A DNA stretch of 46,234 nt from Proteobacteria bacterium UBA2383 (GTDB lineage: Bacteria; Pseudomonadota; Gammaproteobacteria; Competibacterales; Competibacteraceae). The notes beneath the pieces are model-generated. The model made no database searches. It saw only the letters and a list, made by a program, of their open reading frames with translations, and was not told where the DNA came from. The stretch covers positions 1 through 46,234 of the forward strand of contig DDST01000087.1 in assembly GCA_002343485.1 (NCBI GenBank), given 5' to 3'. How positions within the stretch are numbered: the first letter of the stretch is position 1; each line of letters opens with the position of its first letter. This document shows, one piece after another, positions 35,825 through 45,064 of this stretch. The translations under genes were made by a program, and so were the position numbers.

Positions 35825-37276
35825 ATGGCCGAATTCCTGATCGCCAGCATGGCGCCAATCATGTTCTCGGCGCTGATGCTGTTTCTTCTAATCGGCTATC
35901 CCGTCGCGTTCTCGCTAGCGGCCGTGGGCATGGCGTTCGGCCTGTTGGGCATGGAGCTTGGCCTGCTCACTCCCAATCTCCTTCAAGCACTGCCTGACCG
36001 CGTGTTTGGCATCATGAAGAATGAGATTCTGCTCGCCATCCCATTCTTCACCTTCATGGGTCTGGTCTTGGAGCGCAGCGGCATGGCCGAGGATCTGCTC
36101 GACACCATCGGCCAGTTGTTCGGCAGCATTCGCGGTGGGCTGGCTTTTGCCGTGATCTTTGTCGGCGCGCTGCTAGCCGCCACGACCGGCGTGGTCGCCG
36201 CCTCGGTGATCGCCATGGGGCTGATTTCGCTGCCCATCATGCTGCGCTACGGCTACGATAAATCGCTGGCTTGCGGGGTGATTGCCGCCTCCGGGACCCT
36301 GGCGCAGATCATCCCCCCCTCGCTGGTGCTGATCGTGATGGCAGATGTACTGGGCCGCTCAGTGGGCGACATGTACAAAGGTGCGGTCCTGCCCGGCCTG
36401 ATCCTGGGGGGGTTCTACGTCGGCTGGGTGTTACTGAACACGATCTTGCGGCCACACCTGACCCCGGCCCTGCCGCCGGAAGCCCGTACCTTGCATGGCT
36501 GGGCGTTGTTCAAGCGGGTGATCGTGGCCATGATTCCGCCATTGCTGCTCATTTTTCTGGTGCTCGGAACGATTTTTATCGGCTGGGCCACTCCGACCGA
36601 AGGTGGCGCCATGGGTGCCGTGGGCGCGCTGCTCCTGGCGTTTTCTAAAAAAAAACTGAATCACAAAATGCTCACGGAATCCTTGCACTCAACCGCGAAA
36701 ATCGCCAGCTTTGTGATCTTCATCCTGATTGGCTCTAGCGTATTCAGTCTGGTATTTCGCGGCGTTAACGGCGACTTATGGGTGGAACATTTGCTGCTTG
36801 ACCTGCCAGGTGGTGCGCTGGGCTTTCTGATTGTGGTGAATATCCTGGTCTTCCTGTTGGCATTCTTCCTGGATTTCTTTGAAATCAGTTTCATTATCTT
36901 GCCGTTGCTAGCGCCCGTAGCGGAAAAGCTCGGCATCGACCTGGTTTGGTTCGGCATTTTAATGGGTGTGAATATGCAGACATCATTCATGCATCCGCCG
37001 TTTGGTTTCGCCCTGTTTTACCTGCGCAGCGTCGCGCCGCCGTCGATTCGCACCACCGACATTTATTGGGGCGCAGTGCCGTTTGTAATCATCCAAGTGA
37101 TCATGGTGGCACTCATTATCAGCTTCCCTTCACTAGTAACCATGGGTCTAGACCGCCCCGCCCACACGGGTCAACCCGCTCCGATTCAGTTACTGATGCC
37201 GCAGGATAACCGGGGTAGCGCCAATCGAGACGACGCGGCTGACTTGTTCCGGCAACTCCAGCCGGCTGGGCAATGA
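35825..37276 (+). CDS. dctM: TRAP transporter large permease
   Basis: 483 residues, twelve or so helices. Start ATG at 35825 has GGAGGG eight bases ahead; an ATG at 35810 overlaps dctQ. Signature stretches include FSLAAVGMAFG, LLAIPFFTFMGLVLERSGMAEDLL, AATTGVVAASVIAMGLISLPIML, ASGTLAQIIPPSLVLIVMAD and GWATPTEGGAMGAVGA. It is longer than common DctM (about 430), with a hydrophilic tail of about 40 residues after the last helix. A run of nine A (36647-36655) encodes SKKK; the frame is intact through it. Confidence 0.92.
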   Translation: MAEFLIASMAPIMFSALMLFLLIGYPVAFSLAAVGMAFGLLGMELGLLTPNLLQALPDRVFGIMKNEILLAIPFFTFMGLVLERSGMAEDLLDTIGQLFGSIRGGLAFAVIFVGALLAATTGVVAASVIAMGLISLPIMLRYGYDKSLACGVIAASGTLAQIIPPSLVLIVMADVLGRSVGDMYKGAVLPGLILGGFYVGWVLLNTILRPHLTPALPPEARTLHGWALFKRVIVAMIPPLLLIFLVLGTIFIGWATPTEGGAMGAVGALLLAFSKKKLNHKMLTESLHSTAKIASFVIFILIGSSVFSLVFRGVNGDLWVEHLLLDLPGGALGFLIVVNILVFLLAFFLDFFEISFIILPLLAPVAEKLGIDLVWFGILMGVNMQTSFMHPPFGFALFYLRSVAPPSIRTTDIYWGAVPFVIIQVIMVALIISFPSLVTMGLDRPAHTGQPAPIQLLMPQDNRGSANRDDAADLFRQLQPAGQ

Positions 37277-37285
37277 TGAGCACTC

Positions 37286-37310
37286 TCCTCCTGCCTCAAC
37301 AGCAGGAGGA
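37286..37310. terminator. Hairpin between convergent dctM and dctP
   Basis: TCCTCCTGC / GCAGGAGGA (nine pairs, seven-base loop) ten bases after dctM and 23 bases after the end of dctP on the other strand. No T-run on either side, so a probable but not canonical bidirectional terminator. Confidence 0.5.
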
Positions 37311-37333
37311 AAAGATAGAGAATCCTACAGCCG

Positions 37334-38437
37334 CTACTGACCCGCGCGCAGCATGGTTTGCATAAAGTTGGCCAGCGTCCCTTCCGGTAAACCGGACCAG
37401 ATGTCGGACACTCTCTGGAAAGCGCGCATCGAGTCGAAGATCTTCTTGAAATCGGGATTCTTCGCTGATTCCTCGGCAAAGATTTTCTGAGCGGTTTCAT
37501 ACGCCGCCCTCAGCACATCGTCCGGGTAGCGCCGTAACTGCGTACCATTCTGCACCAAGCGCTGAATGGCCAATGGATTCTTAGCGTCGTAGGCAGCCAG
37601 CATACCGACGTTGGCTTCAGCAGCAGCCGCCTCAAACGCTGCTTGATACGGTTTGGGCAGTTTTTCCCACTGCTCCTTGTTCACGTAAAACGACAGCACC
37701 GGGCCGGGTTCCCACCAGCCAGGGTAATAGTAGAACTTGGCGACCTTATAGAAACCGAGCTTTTCATCATCATAAGGACCGACCCATTCAGCAGCGTCAA
37801 TCGCTCCACGCTCAAGCGCCGGATAAATCTCGCCGCCGGGCAGTGACTGCGGTACCGCTCCCAACGCCGAAAACACCTCCGCACCGAAGCCCGGAATCCG
37901 GATCTTCAAACCCTTGAGATCTTCCAGCGACTTGACCTCTTTGCGGAACCATCCACCCATTTGCGTGCCGGTATCTCCGCCAGGGAAGTTGATCAAATTG
38001 TATTTGGCGAAAAACTCACGCAGCAACGGCCCTCCTTCGCCGTGATAAAACCAGGCAAACATTTGCCGTGCGGTCAGGCCGAATGGCACGGAGCAGTCGA
38101 GCGAGAACGCCTTGTTCTTGCCATGATAGTAGTACGATGCGGTATGGCACACTTCGACCGTGTTTTGCTGAACCGCGTCCAGCACCCCAAACGGCGGCAC
38201 GATCTCACCGCCAGCAAATACGCGGATTTCAAACTTGCCTCCGGTCATGTCTGCGATTCGCTTGGACAGCACTTCACCGGCTCCATAAATGGTGTCCAGG
38301 CTCTTGGGAAAGCTCGATGCCATCCGCCATTTAATGGCCGGTAAAGATTCGGATTGCGCGATAGCAGGGGCAGCGGCTGCGGTAGCGGCCGTCGCTAAGC
38401 CTAATCCAGCTTTCCTGATAAAATCACGACGTTGCAT
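37334..38437 (-). CDS. dctP: TRAP transporter substrate-binding protein, TakP-like (2-oxoacid type)
   Basis: 367 residues with a twin-arginine-like signal (MQRRDFIRKAG, hydrophobic Ala-rich core, cleavage near AIA-QS). The mature part closely resembles, from memory, Rhodobacter TakP that binds pyruvate and other 2-oxo acids: WRMASSFPKSLDTIYGAGEVLSK, CHTASYYYHGK, FPGGDTGTQMGGWFRKE, AEWVGPYDDEKLGF and YYYPGWWEPGP. The substrate Asn of GGNTG is Asp here, so the ligand may differ. GGAGGAG lies three to five bases before the ATG. It serves dctQM but is encoded on the opposite strand, convergent with them. Confidence 0.9.
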   Translation of the reverse strand: MQRRDFIRKAGLGLATAATAAAAPAIAQSESLPAIKWRMASSFPKSLDTIYGAGEVLSKRIADMTGGKFEIRVFAGGEIVPPFGVLDAVQQNTVEVCHTASYYYHGKNKAFSLDCSVPFGLTARQMFAWFYHGEGGPLLREFFAKYNLINFPGGDTGTQMGGWFRKEVKSLEDLKGLKIRIPGFGAEVFSALGAVPQSLPGGEIYPALERGAIDAAEWVGPYDDEKLGFYKVAKFYYYPGWWEPGPVLSFYVNKEQWEKLPKPYQAAFEAAAAEANVGMLAAYDAKNPLAIQRLVQNGTQLRRYPDDVLRAAYETAQKIFAEESAKNPDFKKIFDSMRAFQRVSDIWSGLPEGTLANFMQTMLRAGQ

Positions 38438-38746
38438 GTTCTCCTCCTCGGCGGATCAATAAATTATGGTAAGTTCACTGCTGCAGAAAATTGCAATGTA
38501 TTATCTAATAACTTTATCAGAGCTTTGCTTGATTGCACTGGACAAATCGACGAAAGACATGAAATGCATATCCAACCTATTTAAGCTGCCTGGAGACTGA
38601 CAACACCTCCGGTTGCAACCCTTCTCAGCCTGCGCTACCGTTCCAGCCTGGCTGGATTCAGGCACCATTTAACATGCCATTGCCAGCATTGATTGAACCG
38701 CTGCCTACTCTCCCAATCTCAAACCACGATCCCGCCGGAGCCTGTT
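38438..38746. other. Divergent intergenic region between dctP and the phosphodiesterase cluster
   Basis: 309 bases without a convincing gene. An AT-rich part near 38490-38520 is the likely promoter area for dctP and the rightward cluster. An in-frame TTG at 38693 could extend the phosphodiesterase by 18 residues but is not favoured. No strong repeat or operator seen. Confidence 0.4.
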
Positions 38747-40348
38747 GTGACCCGAACCCTGTTTCTCGGCCTGGATGGCGCCACCTTTCACATCCTCGAT
38801 AACCTGACTCGCGACCAGCCCGGCCAAGGCATCGTTATGCCATTTCTAGCGCAATTCATGGCGCAAGGTTTTCGCGCACCGTTACGCTCGACGCCACATC
38901 CGCTCACTCCGCCGGCCTGGACCACGCTAGTGACCGGCCGCAACCCTGGCGAACATGGGATCTACGATTTCATGCGAGCCGATGACCGCCAGCGTGAGAT
39001 ATTTTTCACCCTTTACGACTTCCGCGATATCCGCTGTGAAACGATCTGGAGCATCGCGGGCCGTCAAGATCGGCCTGTCGTCTCACTTAATTTCCCGATG
39101 ATGGCACCGCCACCCAAGCTCAATGGCAGCTTGATTCCTGGCTTCACGCCGTGGAAGCACCTGCGTCGCAACATGACTCCAGAGGGACTCTATGACCGGC
39201 TACGGGATATTCCCGGCTTCCATCCCAAAGAATTAGCCTGGGATTTCGAACGGGAGAATCAGATTGGTGAAGACATGGATGCCCGCTATCTGGCGGCATG
39301 GATCGGCTACCATTTGCCACGCGAAGAATTGTGGTTCCAGGTGGCACACAAGCTACTCGCCGAAGATCAGCCCGCGCTGATGGCAGTGATGTTTGACGGT
39401 ACGGACAAAATCCAACATCAGGCCTGGGCTTATCTCGATCCCGAACTGTACCCCGCTGACCCGGATGCCGGCTGGCTCCGCCTGCACGAGCTTTGTCTCG
39501 ACTACTTCCGTAAACTGGATGGTTATTTGGCCGGGCTAGTGCGGCTGGCCGGTCCAGAGGCGCAAATATTCATGGCTTCGGACCACGGCTTCACAGCTTC
39601 CAACCGTGTCGTGCGTATCAACCGTTATTTGGCGGATCTTGGTTACCTGACCTATCACGAGATTGCTGACAATGACGCCGCCCGCCGCCGGGCATCCAGC
39701 CCATTTGCCTACCTGGACTGGGAAAAAACCGTAGCCTACTGCCCGACGCCATCCAGCAACGCCATTTTCATCCGTGTCGCCCAGGAGCCCAGCCAGCCTG
39801 GAATCGCCCCTGCTGACTATCTAGGATTCCGCGCTCGATTGATTGAACAGCTTTACGCGCTGCAAGACCCGGTGACCGGCGAACCGGTCATCCGCGACAT
39901 TCTGACCCGGGAAGCAGCCTTCCCCGGTCAAGCCAGCGCCAACGCCCCAGATTTAACCTTGGTTCTCGCCGACTACGGTTTTGTCTCGATCCGCAACCTG
40001 GAGCCGGTCATCATCACCCGCCCGATACCCGTTGGCACCCACCATCCGGACGGTATCATGCTGGCTGGCGGCTCCGGCATCCAGCCAGGCTGGCAAACGG
40101 AACCCATCCCCATTGCTAGCGTAGCCGCCACCCTGCTGCACAGTCTGGATCTGCCGATTCCTGCCGATTTCGACGGCCACGTCATGACGGACGCCTTCAC
40201 CGCCGAATTTTTACACGACCGGCCAGTGCGTTACGGGCCGACGACCCGCCCTGTCAAGGATGGCGAGGTACAGGAGGAAGCGATTCCCGCCGAGGATCGC
40301 GACAAGATCCTGGCGCAACTCGCTATGCTCGGTTATCTGGAGGAATAA
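38747..40348 (+). CDS. Alkaline-phosphatase-superfamily phosphodiesterase (type I PDE/NPP-like)
   Basis: 533 residues from the GTG at 38747, chosen because GGAG lies seven bases upstream. No signal peptide. All metal positions of the NPP/AP fold are visible: D10 in LGLDGAT, probable nucleophile T54 in PLTPPAWTTLVTGRNPGEHG, D220 and H224 in DGTDKIQH, D279 and H280 in SDHGF, and H432 or H433 in GTHHPDG. Such enzymes hydrolyse phosphodiester or phosphonate bonds or transfer such groups; substrate unknown. First gene of a rightward cluster; its stop overlaps the next start as TAATG. The two-zinc site looks intact, so it should be active. Confidence 0.88.
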   Translation: MTRTLFLGLDGATFHILDNLTRDQPGQGIVMPFLAQFMAQGFRAPLRSTPHPLTPPAWTTLVTGRNPGEHGIYDFMRADDRQREIFFTLYDFRDIRCETIWSIAGRQDRPVVSLNFPMMAPPPKLNGSLIPGFTPWKHLRRNMTPEGLYDRLRDIPGFHPKELAWDFERENQIGEDMDARYLAAWIGYHLPREELWFQVAHKLLAEDQPALMAVMFDGTDKIQHQAWAYLDPELYPADPDAGWLRLHELCLDYFRKLDGYLAGLVRLAGPEAQIFMASDHGFTASNRVVRINRYLADLGYLTYHEIADNDAARRRASSPFAYLDWEKTVAYCPTPSSNAIFIRVAQEPSQPGIAPADYLGFRARLIEQLYALQDPVTGEPVIRDILTREAAFPGQASANAPDLTLVLADYGFVSIRNLEPVIITRPIPVGTHHPDGIMLAGGSGIQPGWQTEPIPIASVAATLLHSLDLPIPADFDGHVMTDAFTAEFLHDRPVRYGPTTRPVKDGEVQEEAIPAEDRDKILAQLAMLGYLEE

Positions 40349-41313
40349 TGCCGATTGCCTCATTGGCTACCGTCAATCTCAACTACTTGCAGTTTCCTGC
40401 TAAAACCGAGGTGCCATTATGCGGCGACTTGGTGCTGGTTCACGGATTGGCCGCCAGTTTAGGATTCTGGCATCTGAGCATCGTCCGTTCACTATCCGTA
40501 CTCTGCCGGTTGATCGCCTACGATTTGCGCGGGCATGGCCGCAGCGAAATAACGCCTACCGGCTACTCCATTCCCCAAATGACCGACGACCTCGCTGCTC
40601 TGCTCGACCATCTTGGCCTGGAGCGCGTTCATTTGCTCGGACACAGTTTTGGCGGCGCGATAGCCTTGCGGTTTGCCAGCCGTTATCCGGAGCGGGTCCA
40701 CAGCCTGATTCTGGCGGACGTGCGCCTGCGCGCCTTGCAGCCTTATCACCGGCTCCGCGACTGGATCGACTGGCCACTCTGGCGTCCCATACTGCAACAG
40801 GCCGGTATCGAACTGAATGACATGCAACCGGAAGGCGGCTACGAATTGCTGACCGCTATCGCTCGGGCGCATTCGCCCGAAACCAATACCCTGCTGCCAC
40901 TGTTTCAGACCCCTGCTGGCAGCGTCCGCCGGAGTGGCGCGGCCCATCGCTGGCTGCAATTGCAGGAAACGACCTCCGTCCGGCGCGATTTACGGGTATC
41001 CGATGGATTGTCTCCCGCAGTGCTGCGCGCTATTCGCACGCCGGTGCTCGGCCTCTACGGCGAACGTTCACCGGTCATGCCCACCGCCCGCGCCTTGTAC
41101 CGTTTGTGTCCGCATTACGAATTGCACCGGGTGCGCCATGCCGGACATTTCTTCCCGTTGACTCGGCCACGGCGATTGGTGAACACTGCCCTACGCTTTT
41201 TGGCTACCCAAAGCGGAGTTCCCGCCCATCTTGAACATCTCTTTCATGACGCCGATCACGAGCATGAGCACGAATACGAGCAAGAACCGGCCTCACTCTT
41301 CGCGACCTTTTGA
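40348..41313 (+). CDS. Alpha/beta hydrolase
   Basis: 321 residues. Start ATG overlaps the preceding stop as TAATG with GGAGGA directly ahead of the overlap. Core motifs: VLVHGLAASLGFWH (oxyanion, H32-G33), YDLRGHGRSE, nucleophile S100 in GHSFGG, an acid candidate in LYGERSPVMP and H267 in HAGHFFP, so a complete triad. No signal peptide or membrane helix. The tail after about residue 295 is His/Glu-rich (DADHEHEHEYEQEP) and is read from DNA that also encodes the start of the next gene. Substrate unknown; esterase or thioesterase-type hydrolase are possible. Part of the phosphodiesterase-sulfotransferase cluster. Confidence 0.9.
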   Translation: MPIASLATVNLNYLQFPAKTEVPLCGDLVLVHGLAASLGFWHLSIVRSLSVLCRLIAYDLRGHGRSEITPTGYSIPQMTDDLAALLDHLGLERVHLLGHSFGGAIALRFASRYPERVHSLILADVRLRALQPYHRLRDWIDWPLWRPILQQAGIELNDMQPEGGYELLTAIARAHSPETNTLLPLFQTPAGSVRRSGAAHRWLQLQETTSVRRDLRVSDGLSPAVLRAIRTPVLGLYGERSPVMPTARALYRLCPHYELHRVRHAGHFFPLTRPRRLVNTALRFLATQSGVPAHLEHLFHDADHEHEHEYEQEPASLFATF

Positions 41314-42760
41314 GCCAGGCCCACCGCCTGGTCTATCCAGTGAGCATTTCCGCCGGATCGCCGCCCGCGGCTTTGGCGACCCCTATAACGCCTACCCGCA
41401 CTCGATGATCGCCTACAAGGGCTATATCTACGTCGGCACCACGCGCGCCAACCTGTGCATGCTCAAGGTCTCCAAAATCCCGTCCCGGTTTGCCTTCTGG
41501 CCGGTGGAATGTCCTGATAACCTTTATGATCTGGATATGCGCGCCCAGATCTGGCGCTACGATCCGGTCACCGGTGAATGGCAGGAAGTTTATCGTTCTC
41601 CCTGGATCAGCGGCACCGGGGGTAACACCATACCGCGCGACATGGGCTATCGCGGCATGGCCGTATTCCAAGGTGAATCAGATCCTGAACCTGCATTGTA
41701 TGTATCCACTTACGCCTCCGCGGAAGGCCCAGGCGCTTATATCCTGCGCAGCGTCGACGGTGAATATTTTGCACCGGTGTCCAAGCCAGGTCTGCTGGAG
41801 TTGCCGACCACCACCATTCGTACTTTGACACCGTTCAAGGACAGGTTATTCACCTCGCCAACCGGGCAAGCCGGCGGTAGTCCCAATGCAGCGAACATCG
41901 CGGTAATTTATGAGAGCCGTGATCCGATCCAAGGCAGCTGGGTCCCCGTCAATACGCCTGGATTTGGCGATCCGGATAACGTCAGTATTTTTGAACTGAC
42001 TGATTTTGGTGATCATCTCTATGCCGGTACCATTAACTTCAAGCATGGATTTCAAGTGTGGCGAACCTTGGCTGAAGGCGCCCCCCCCTACCGCTGGGAG
42101 TGCGTTATCACAGACGGCGCTGGGCGTGGGCCGCTGAACCAAGGTGTTGTCAGCTTCGCCAAGTTTAAAGACATGCTGTACATCGGCGGGGGTATCCAGA
42201 ACGGTGGCATCGACAGCGTCCACAAGGTGGGACCCGCCGCACCGGAATTGATCCGGCTCCATCCTGATGGTGACTGGGATTTGATTGTGGGCAGTCCGCG
42301 CAAGGTACTCGATCGTTTGAAATTGCCGCTGTCCGGTTTCCGGCCCGGTTTTAATAACTTGTTCAATGGCTATTTCTGGCGGATGACCGCGCATGATGGC
42401 TGGTTGTATCTAGGAACGTTGGACTGGAGCCGGATGTTGTCCTACGCCGATCGTGAGCGTTGGCCCGCCTGGTTCCGGCGCACGGTTGACCGGATCGGCC
42501 TGGAAAAAATTATCGCCCAGCAGGCTGGTTTTGATCTTTACCGCAGCGCCGATGGTGAAAACTGGCTGCCAGTCACAACGAACGGTTTTGGCAATCCCTA
42601 CAACTACGGCTTGCGTGGGCTGGTTTCAACCGGCCACGGCTTGTTTGTCGGCGCGGTTAATCCGTTCGGACCCCGGGTCGCCTGTTGCGAAGAAGAGCAA
42701 TGGCGCTATCAGGATAATCCGGATGGTGGTCTGGAAATCTGGCTGGGTTGTCAACCATAG
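41246..42760 (+). CDS. Beta-propeller-like protein of unknown function
   Basis: 504 residues from the ATG at 41246; starts at 41231 (TTG) and 41264 (ATG) are equally possible since no ribosome-binding site stands out. Any of them overlaps the hydrolase gene (68 bases for 41246). No signal peptide. Several blades share a pattern GFGDPxNxxxxxLxxxxxxLYVGT: RGFGDPYNAYPHSMIAYKG, PGFGDPDNVSIFELTDFG and NGFGNPYNYGLRGLV, each followed by an LYVGT-like strand. This is the appearance of a sialidase/kelch-like propeller. No catalytic residue set recognised. A run of eight C (42081-42088) is read in frame. Function is inferred only from the cluster. Confidence 0.8.
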   Translation: MTPITSMSTNTSKNRPHSSRPFEPGPPPGLSSEHFRRIAARGFGDPYNAYPHSMIAYKGYIYVGTTRANLCMLKVSKIPSRFAFWPVECPDNLYDLDMRAQIWRYDPVTGEWQEVYRSPWISGTGGNTIPRDMGYRGMAVFQGESDPEPALYVSTYASAEGPGAYILRSVDGEYFAPVSKPGLLELPTTTIRTLTPFKDRLFTSPTGQAGGSPNAANIAVIYESRDPIQGSWVPVNTPGFGDPDNVSIFELTDFGDHLYAGTINFKHGFQVWRTLAEGAPPYRWECVITDGAGRGPLNQGVVSFAKFKDMLYIGGGIQNGGIDSVHKVGPAAPELIRLHPDGDWDLIVGSPRKVLDRLKLPLSGFRPGFNNLFNGYFWRMTAHDGWLYLGTLDWSRMLSYADRERWPAWFRRTVDRIGLEKIIAQQAGFDLYRSADGENWLPVTTNGFGNPYNYGLRGLVSTGHGLFVGAVNPFGPRVACCEEEQWRYQDNPDGGLEIWLGCQP

Positions 42761-42767
42761 GCTGATC

Positions 42768-43658
42768 ATGCAAGCACCGCTGTTTGTCCTGACCTGTATG
42801 CGTTCCTACTCTTCGCTGGTCAGCGCCATGCTGGGCCAACATCCCGGTATGTATGGTTTGCCAGAATTAAATCTATTTATGGCTGACACATTGGCTGGTG
42901 TCATGCGCAAATTGCAAATCGTCCGCCCGCAGAGTTTGCATGGGCTGTTGCGTGCAGTGGCGCAGACTGAATATCAAACCCAAACGGTGGAAACGATTGA
43001 AAAGGCAAATGTTTGGTTGCAACAACATGCCGATTGGAATGCCCGCCAATTTTTGAATCATGTGAACGAACAAACTGGACCGCGTATTTTGATCGATAAA
43101 AGCCCGAGTACTGGCTTGAATCCAGTCAATCTGCAACGGCTGCATCGTTACTTCCCAAATGCGCGCATCTTGCACTTGGTGCGCCATCCACGTGCGACTT
43201 GCAACTCTATTCATCAACTGCGGCAAAAAACCGCCCCTACGCCTGAAAACTCTCAAGCAAAAAATCTGTCTCCAGAGCAATTATGGTTACAGATCAACGG
43301 CAATATTTTGAATTTCACTGAACGGCTTCCCTTGGGTCAAAGTATGCGGGTTCAGGGCGAACAATTACTGGCGGAACCGGAACGGTATCTGGCACAAATT
43401 ACTGAGTGGTTAGGTCTAAGCCGCTATGCTCATAGTGCTATCGAAGCCATGCTGCATCCTGAAAATTCGCCCTATGCGTGTATTGGTCCATCGAATGCGC
43501 GGTTTGGCAATGACCCTAACTTCTTACGCAATCCCCGCTATGTTAAAAGGCACATCCCGCCGCAACGGCTGGAAGGACCTTTAGAATGGCAGAGTGACGA
43601 TGCGCAAGGCTTTTCTCTCGATACTTTGGCAATCGCTCGCCGCTTTGGTTACGGTTGA
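42768..43658 (+). CDS. Sulfotransferase family protein
   Basis: 296 residues, ATG at 42768 seven bases after an AGG and eight after the previous stop. The N-terminal PAPS-binding loop FVLTCMRSYSSLVSAML (R12-S15) follows a beta strand, and the 3'-phosphate-binding segment is RILHLVRHPRATCNSI. A later GEQLLAEPERYLAQITEWLGL is typical of PF13469/PF00685-type enzymes. It would transfer sulfate from PAPS to a hydroxyl or amine of an unknown acceptor; because it is cytosolic, sulfation precedes export. Fits a cluster with phosphodiesterase and hydrolases. Confidence 0.87.
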   Translation: MQAPLFVLTCMRSYSSLVSAMLGQHPGMYGLPELNLFMADTLAGVMRKLQIVRPQSLHGLLRAVAQTEYQTQTVETIEKANVWLQQHADWNARQFLNHVNEQTGPRILIDKSPSTGLNPVNLQRLHRYFPNARILHLVRHPRATCNSIHQLRQKTAPTPENSQAKNLSPEQLWLQINGNILNFTERLPLGQSMRVQGEQLLAEPERYLAQITEWLGLSRYAHSAIEAMLHPENSPYACIGPSNARFGNDPNFLRNPRYVKRHIPPQRLEGPLEWQSDDAQGFSLDTLAIARRFGYG

Positions 43659-43711
43659 TCACAAACCAGCAAAGCCACCTCTCTAACACTGCCCTACAGG
43701 AAAAGACTGTC

Positions 43712-45064
43712 ATGTGCCTGCTGATCAATTATCGCGTATGGTCCAGTAGCTTGCTGGCGGTTTGTCTGATTGCCGGTCTGAATGGCTGCAACGATGATGA
43801 TCTACAACAGCAAAATTCATTGATCAGCCCAGCAATACAACAGCATTTCAATCAGTTCGATAGTAATCATGATGGAAAGATTACTGTTGATGAATTGAAT
43901 CGGCCCACTCTGTTTTACAAGGTAGATCGCAACAATGATGGGTCTATCACTCTGCAGGAGGCAAGTGATTATCTCGATCAGCGACAGGCAACACGACGTA
44001 GACCAAACGCTTCAACTCCTTCGGACATGGGCATGTCCGTTGCCAGCCCCCCGGCAAGTGATTCGAATACCGCACTTGCTTGGGCATCGTATCCAGCATC
44101 TCGCTACCAGCATCAGGTTTCTGACCAGCGGCCTTTACCGGATACCCGTAACGGGAGGATGTCTGAAGCCGTAAGCTATGATACTGCGCCCAGGCTGGTG
44201 CCGGCCCGACGGCTACGCTTAGCGCGTGCTGATGCTGATCAAGATGCGCCGGCTGGCAATACACCAATTGAAACCGGCAACACAGGTGGAGTCCGGAAGT
44301 TTCTGAACCTACCCTATGCAACTATTCCTGGGGTTAATCCTAACCTGTTAAGTCTAGACGTATACGCTCCTGCTACAGGTCAAAATCATCCTGTGATCGT
44401 CATGGTGCATGGGGGTGGCTGGCAGCGCGGGGACAAGGCAAATGCCAATATTGCCACCAATAAATACCGTCATTTCACGCAGGCTGGTTATGTGTTTGTC
44501 AGCATCAACTACCGTTTATCGCCAGCGGTTAAACACCCCGCTCATGTGCAGGATGTCGCTAAAGCCCTAGCGTGGGTCGCTAAAAATATCAACCGCTATA
44601 GCGGTAATCCCGCTCGTATCTATCTTATGGGACACTCAGCCGGTGCTCACTTAGCAGCACTGGTGGCCACGGATCAACGCTACCTGGAAGCTGCCGGCGA
44701 AAACCTGCAATTACTCAAAGGTGTCATCCTTTTGGATGGCGCTGGCTATGACATTCCTAGACTCATGCAAGAACATGATCAACCAAGTTTTTATGTTGAT
44801 GCTTTCGGTAATGATGCGCGTGTTTGGAAAGATGCTTCTCCAGTGACACATATAACCTCTAGAAAAGGCATCCCACCCTTTCTCATCTTTTACACTCCAC
44901 GCACCCGTTCACAAATGCTCACTGAGAGTTTACGTCAATCCTTGATGAGTGCTGGCATACCTACCCGCATAAAAATAGTCAATAAAAGTCATGCGCAAAT
45001 TAATCGTGAAGTTGGTCAATCTGGCGATGATGTTACGCAAAGCATCATGGAATTCTTAAAGTGA
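43712..45064 (+). CDS. EF-hand lipoprotein esterase (alpha/beta hydrolase, BD-FAE-like)
   Basis: 450 residues from the ATG at 43712 (AGGAAAAG upstream). A lipoprotein signal ends in the lipobox LNGC (Cys26), followed by DDD, which in enterics would favour inner-membrane retention. Two EF-hand loops follow, D50-E61 (DSNHDGKITVDE) and D72-E83 (DRNNDGSITLQE), then a Ser/Pro/Ala-rich linker to about 190. The hydrolase part has HGGGW (233-237), S309 in GHSAG and a late His in NKSHAQ, with a likely Asp in ASPVTH/AFGNDARVWKD. Carbohydrate esterase or feruloyl-esterase-like families look similar. The next gene starts within its stop (GTGA). Confidence 0.87.
   Translation: MCLLINYRVWSSSLLAVCLIAGLNGCNDDDLQQQNSLISPAIQQHFNQFDSNHDGKITVDELNRPTLFYKVDRNNDGSITLQEASDYLDQRQATRRRPNASTPSDMGMSVASPPASDSNTALAWASYPASRYQHQVSDQRPLPDTRNGRMSEAVSYDTAPRLVPARRLRLARADADQDAPAGNTPIETGNTGGVRKFLNLPYATIPGVNPNLLSLDVYAPATGQNHPVIVMVHGGGWQRGDKANANIATNKYRHFTQAGYVFVSINYRLSPAVKHPAHVQDVAKALAWVAKNINRYSGNPARIYLMGHSAGAHLAALVATDQRYLEAAGENLQLLKGVILLDGAGYDIPRLMQEHDQPSFYVDAFGNDARVWKDASPVTHITSRKGIPPFLIFYTPRTRSQMLTESLRQSLMSAGIPTRIKIVNKSHAQINREVGQSGDDVTQSIMEFLK

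Noticed and set aside
42453..42767. N-terminal extension of the sulfotransferase inside the propeller gene
   Set aside because: Different frame over a supported coding sequence; the sulfotransferase fold starts at MQAPLFVLTC.
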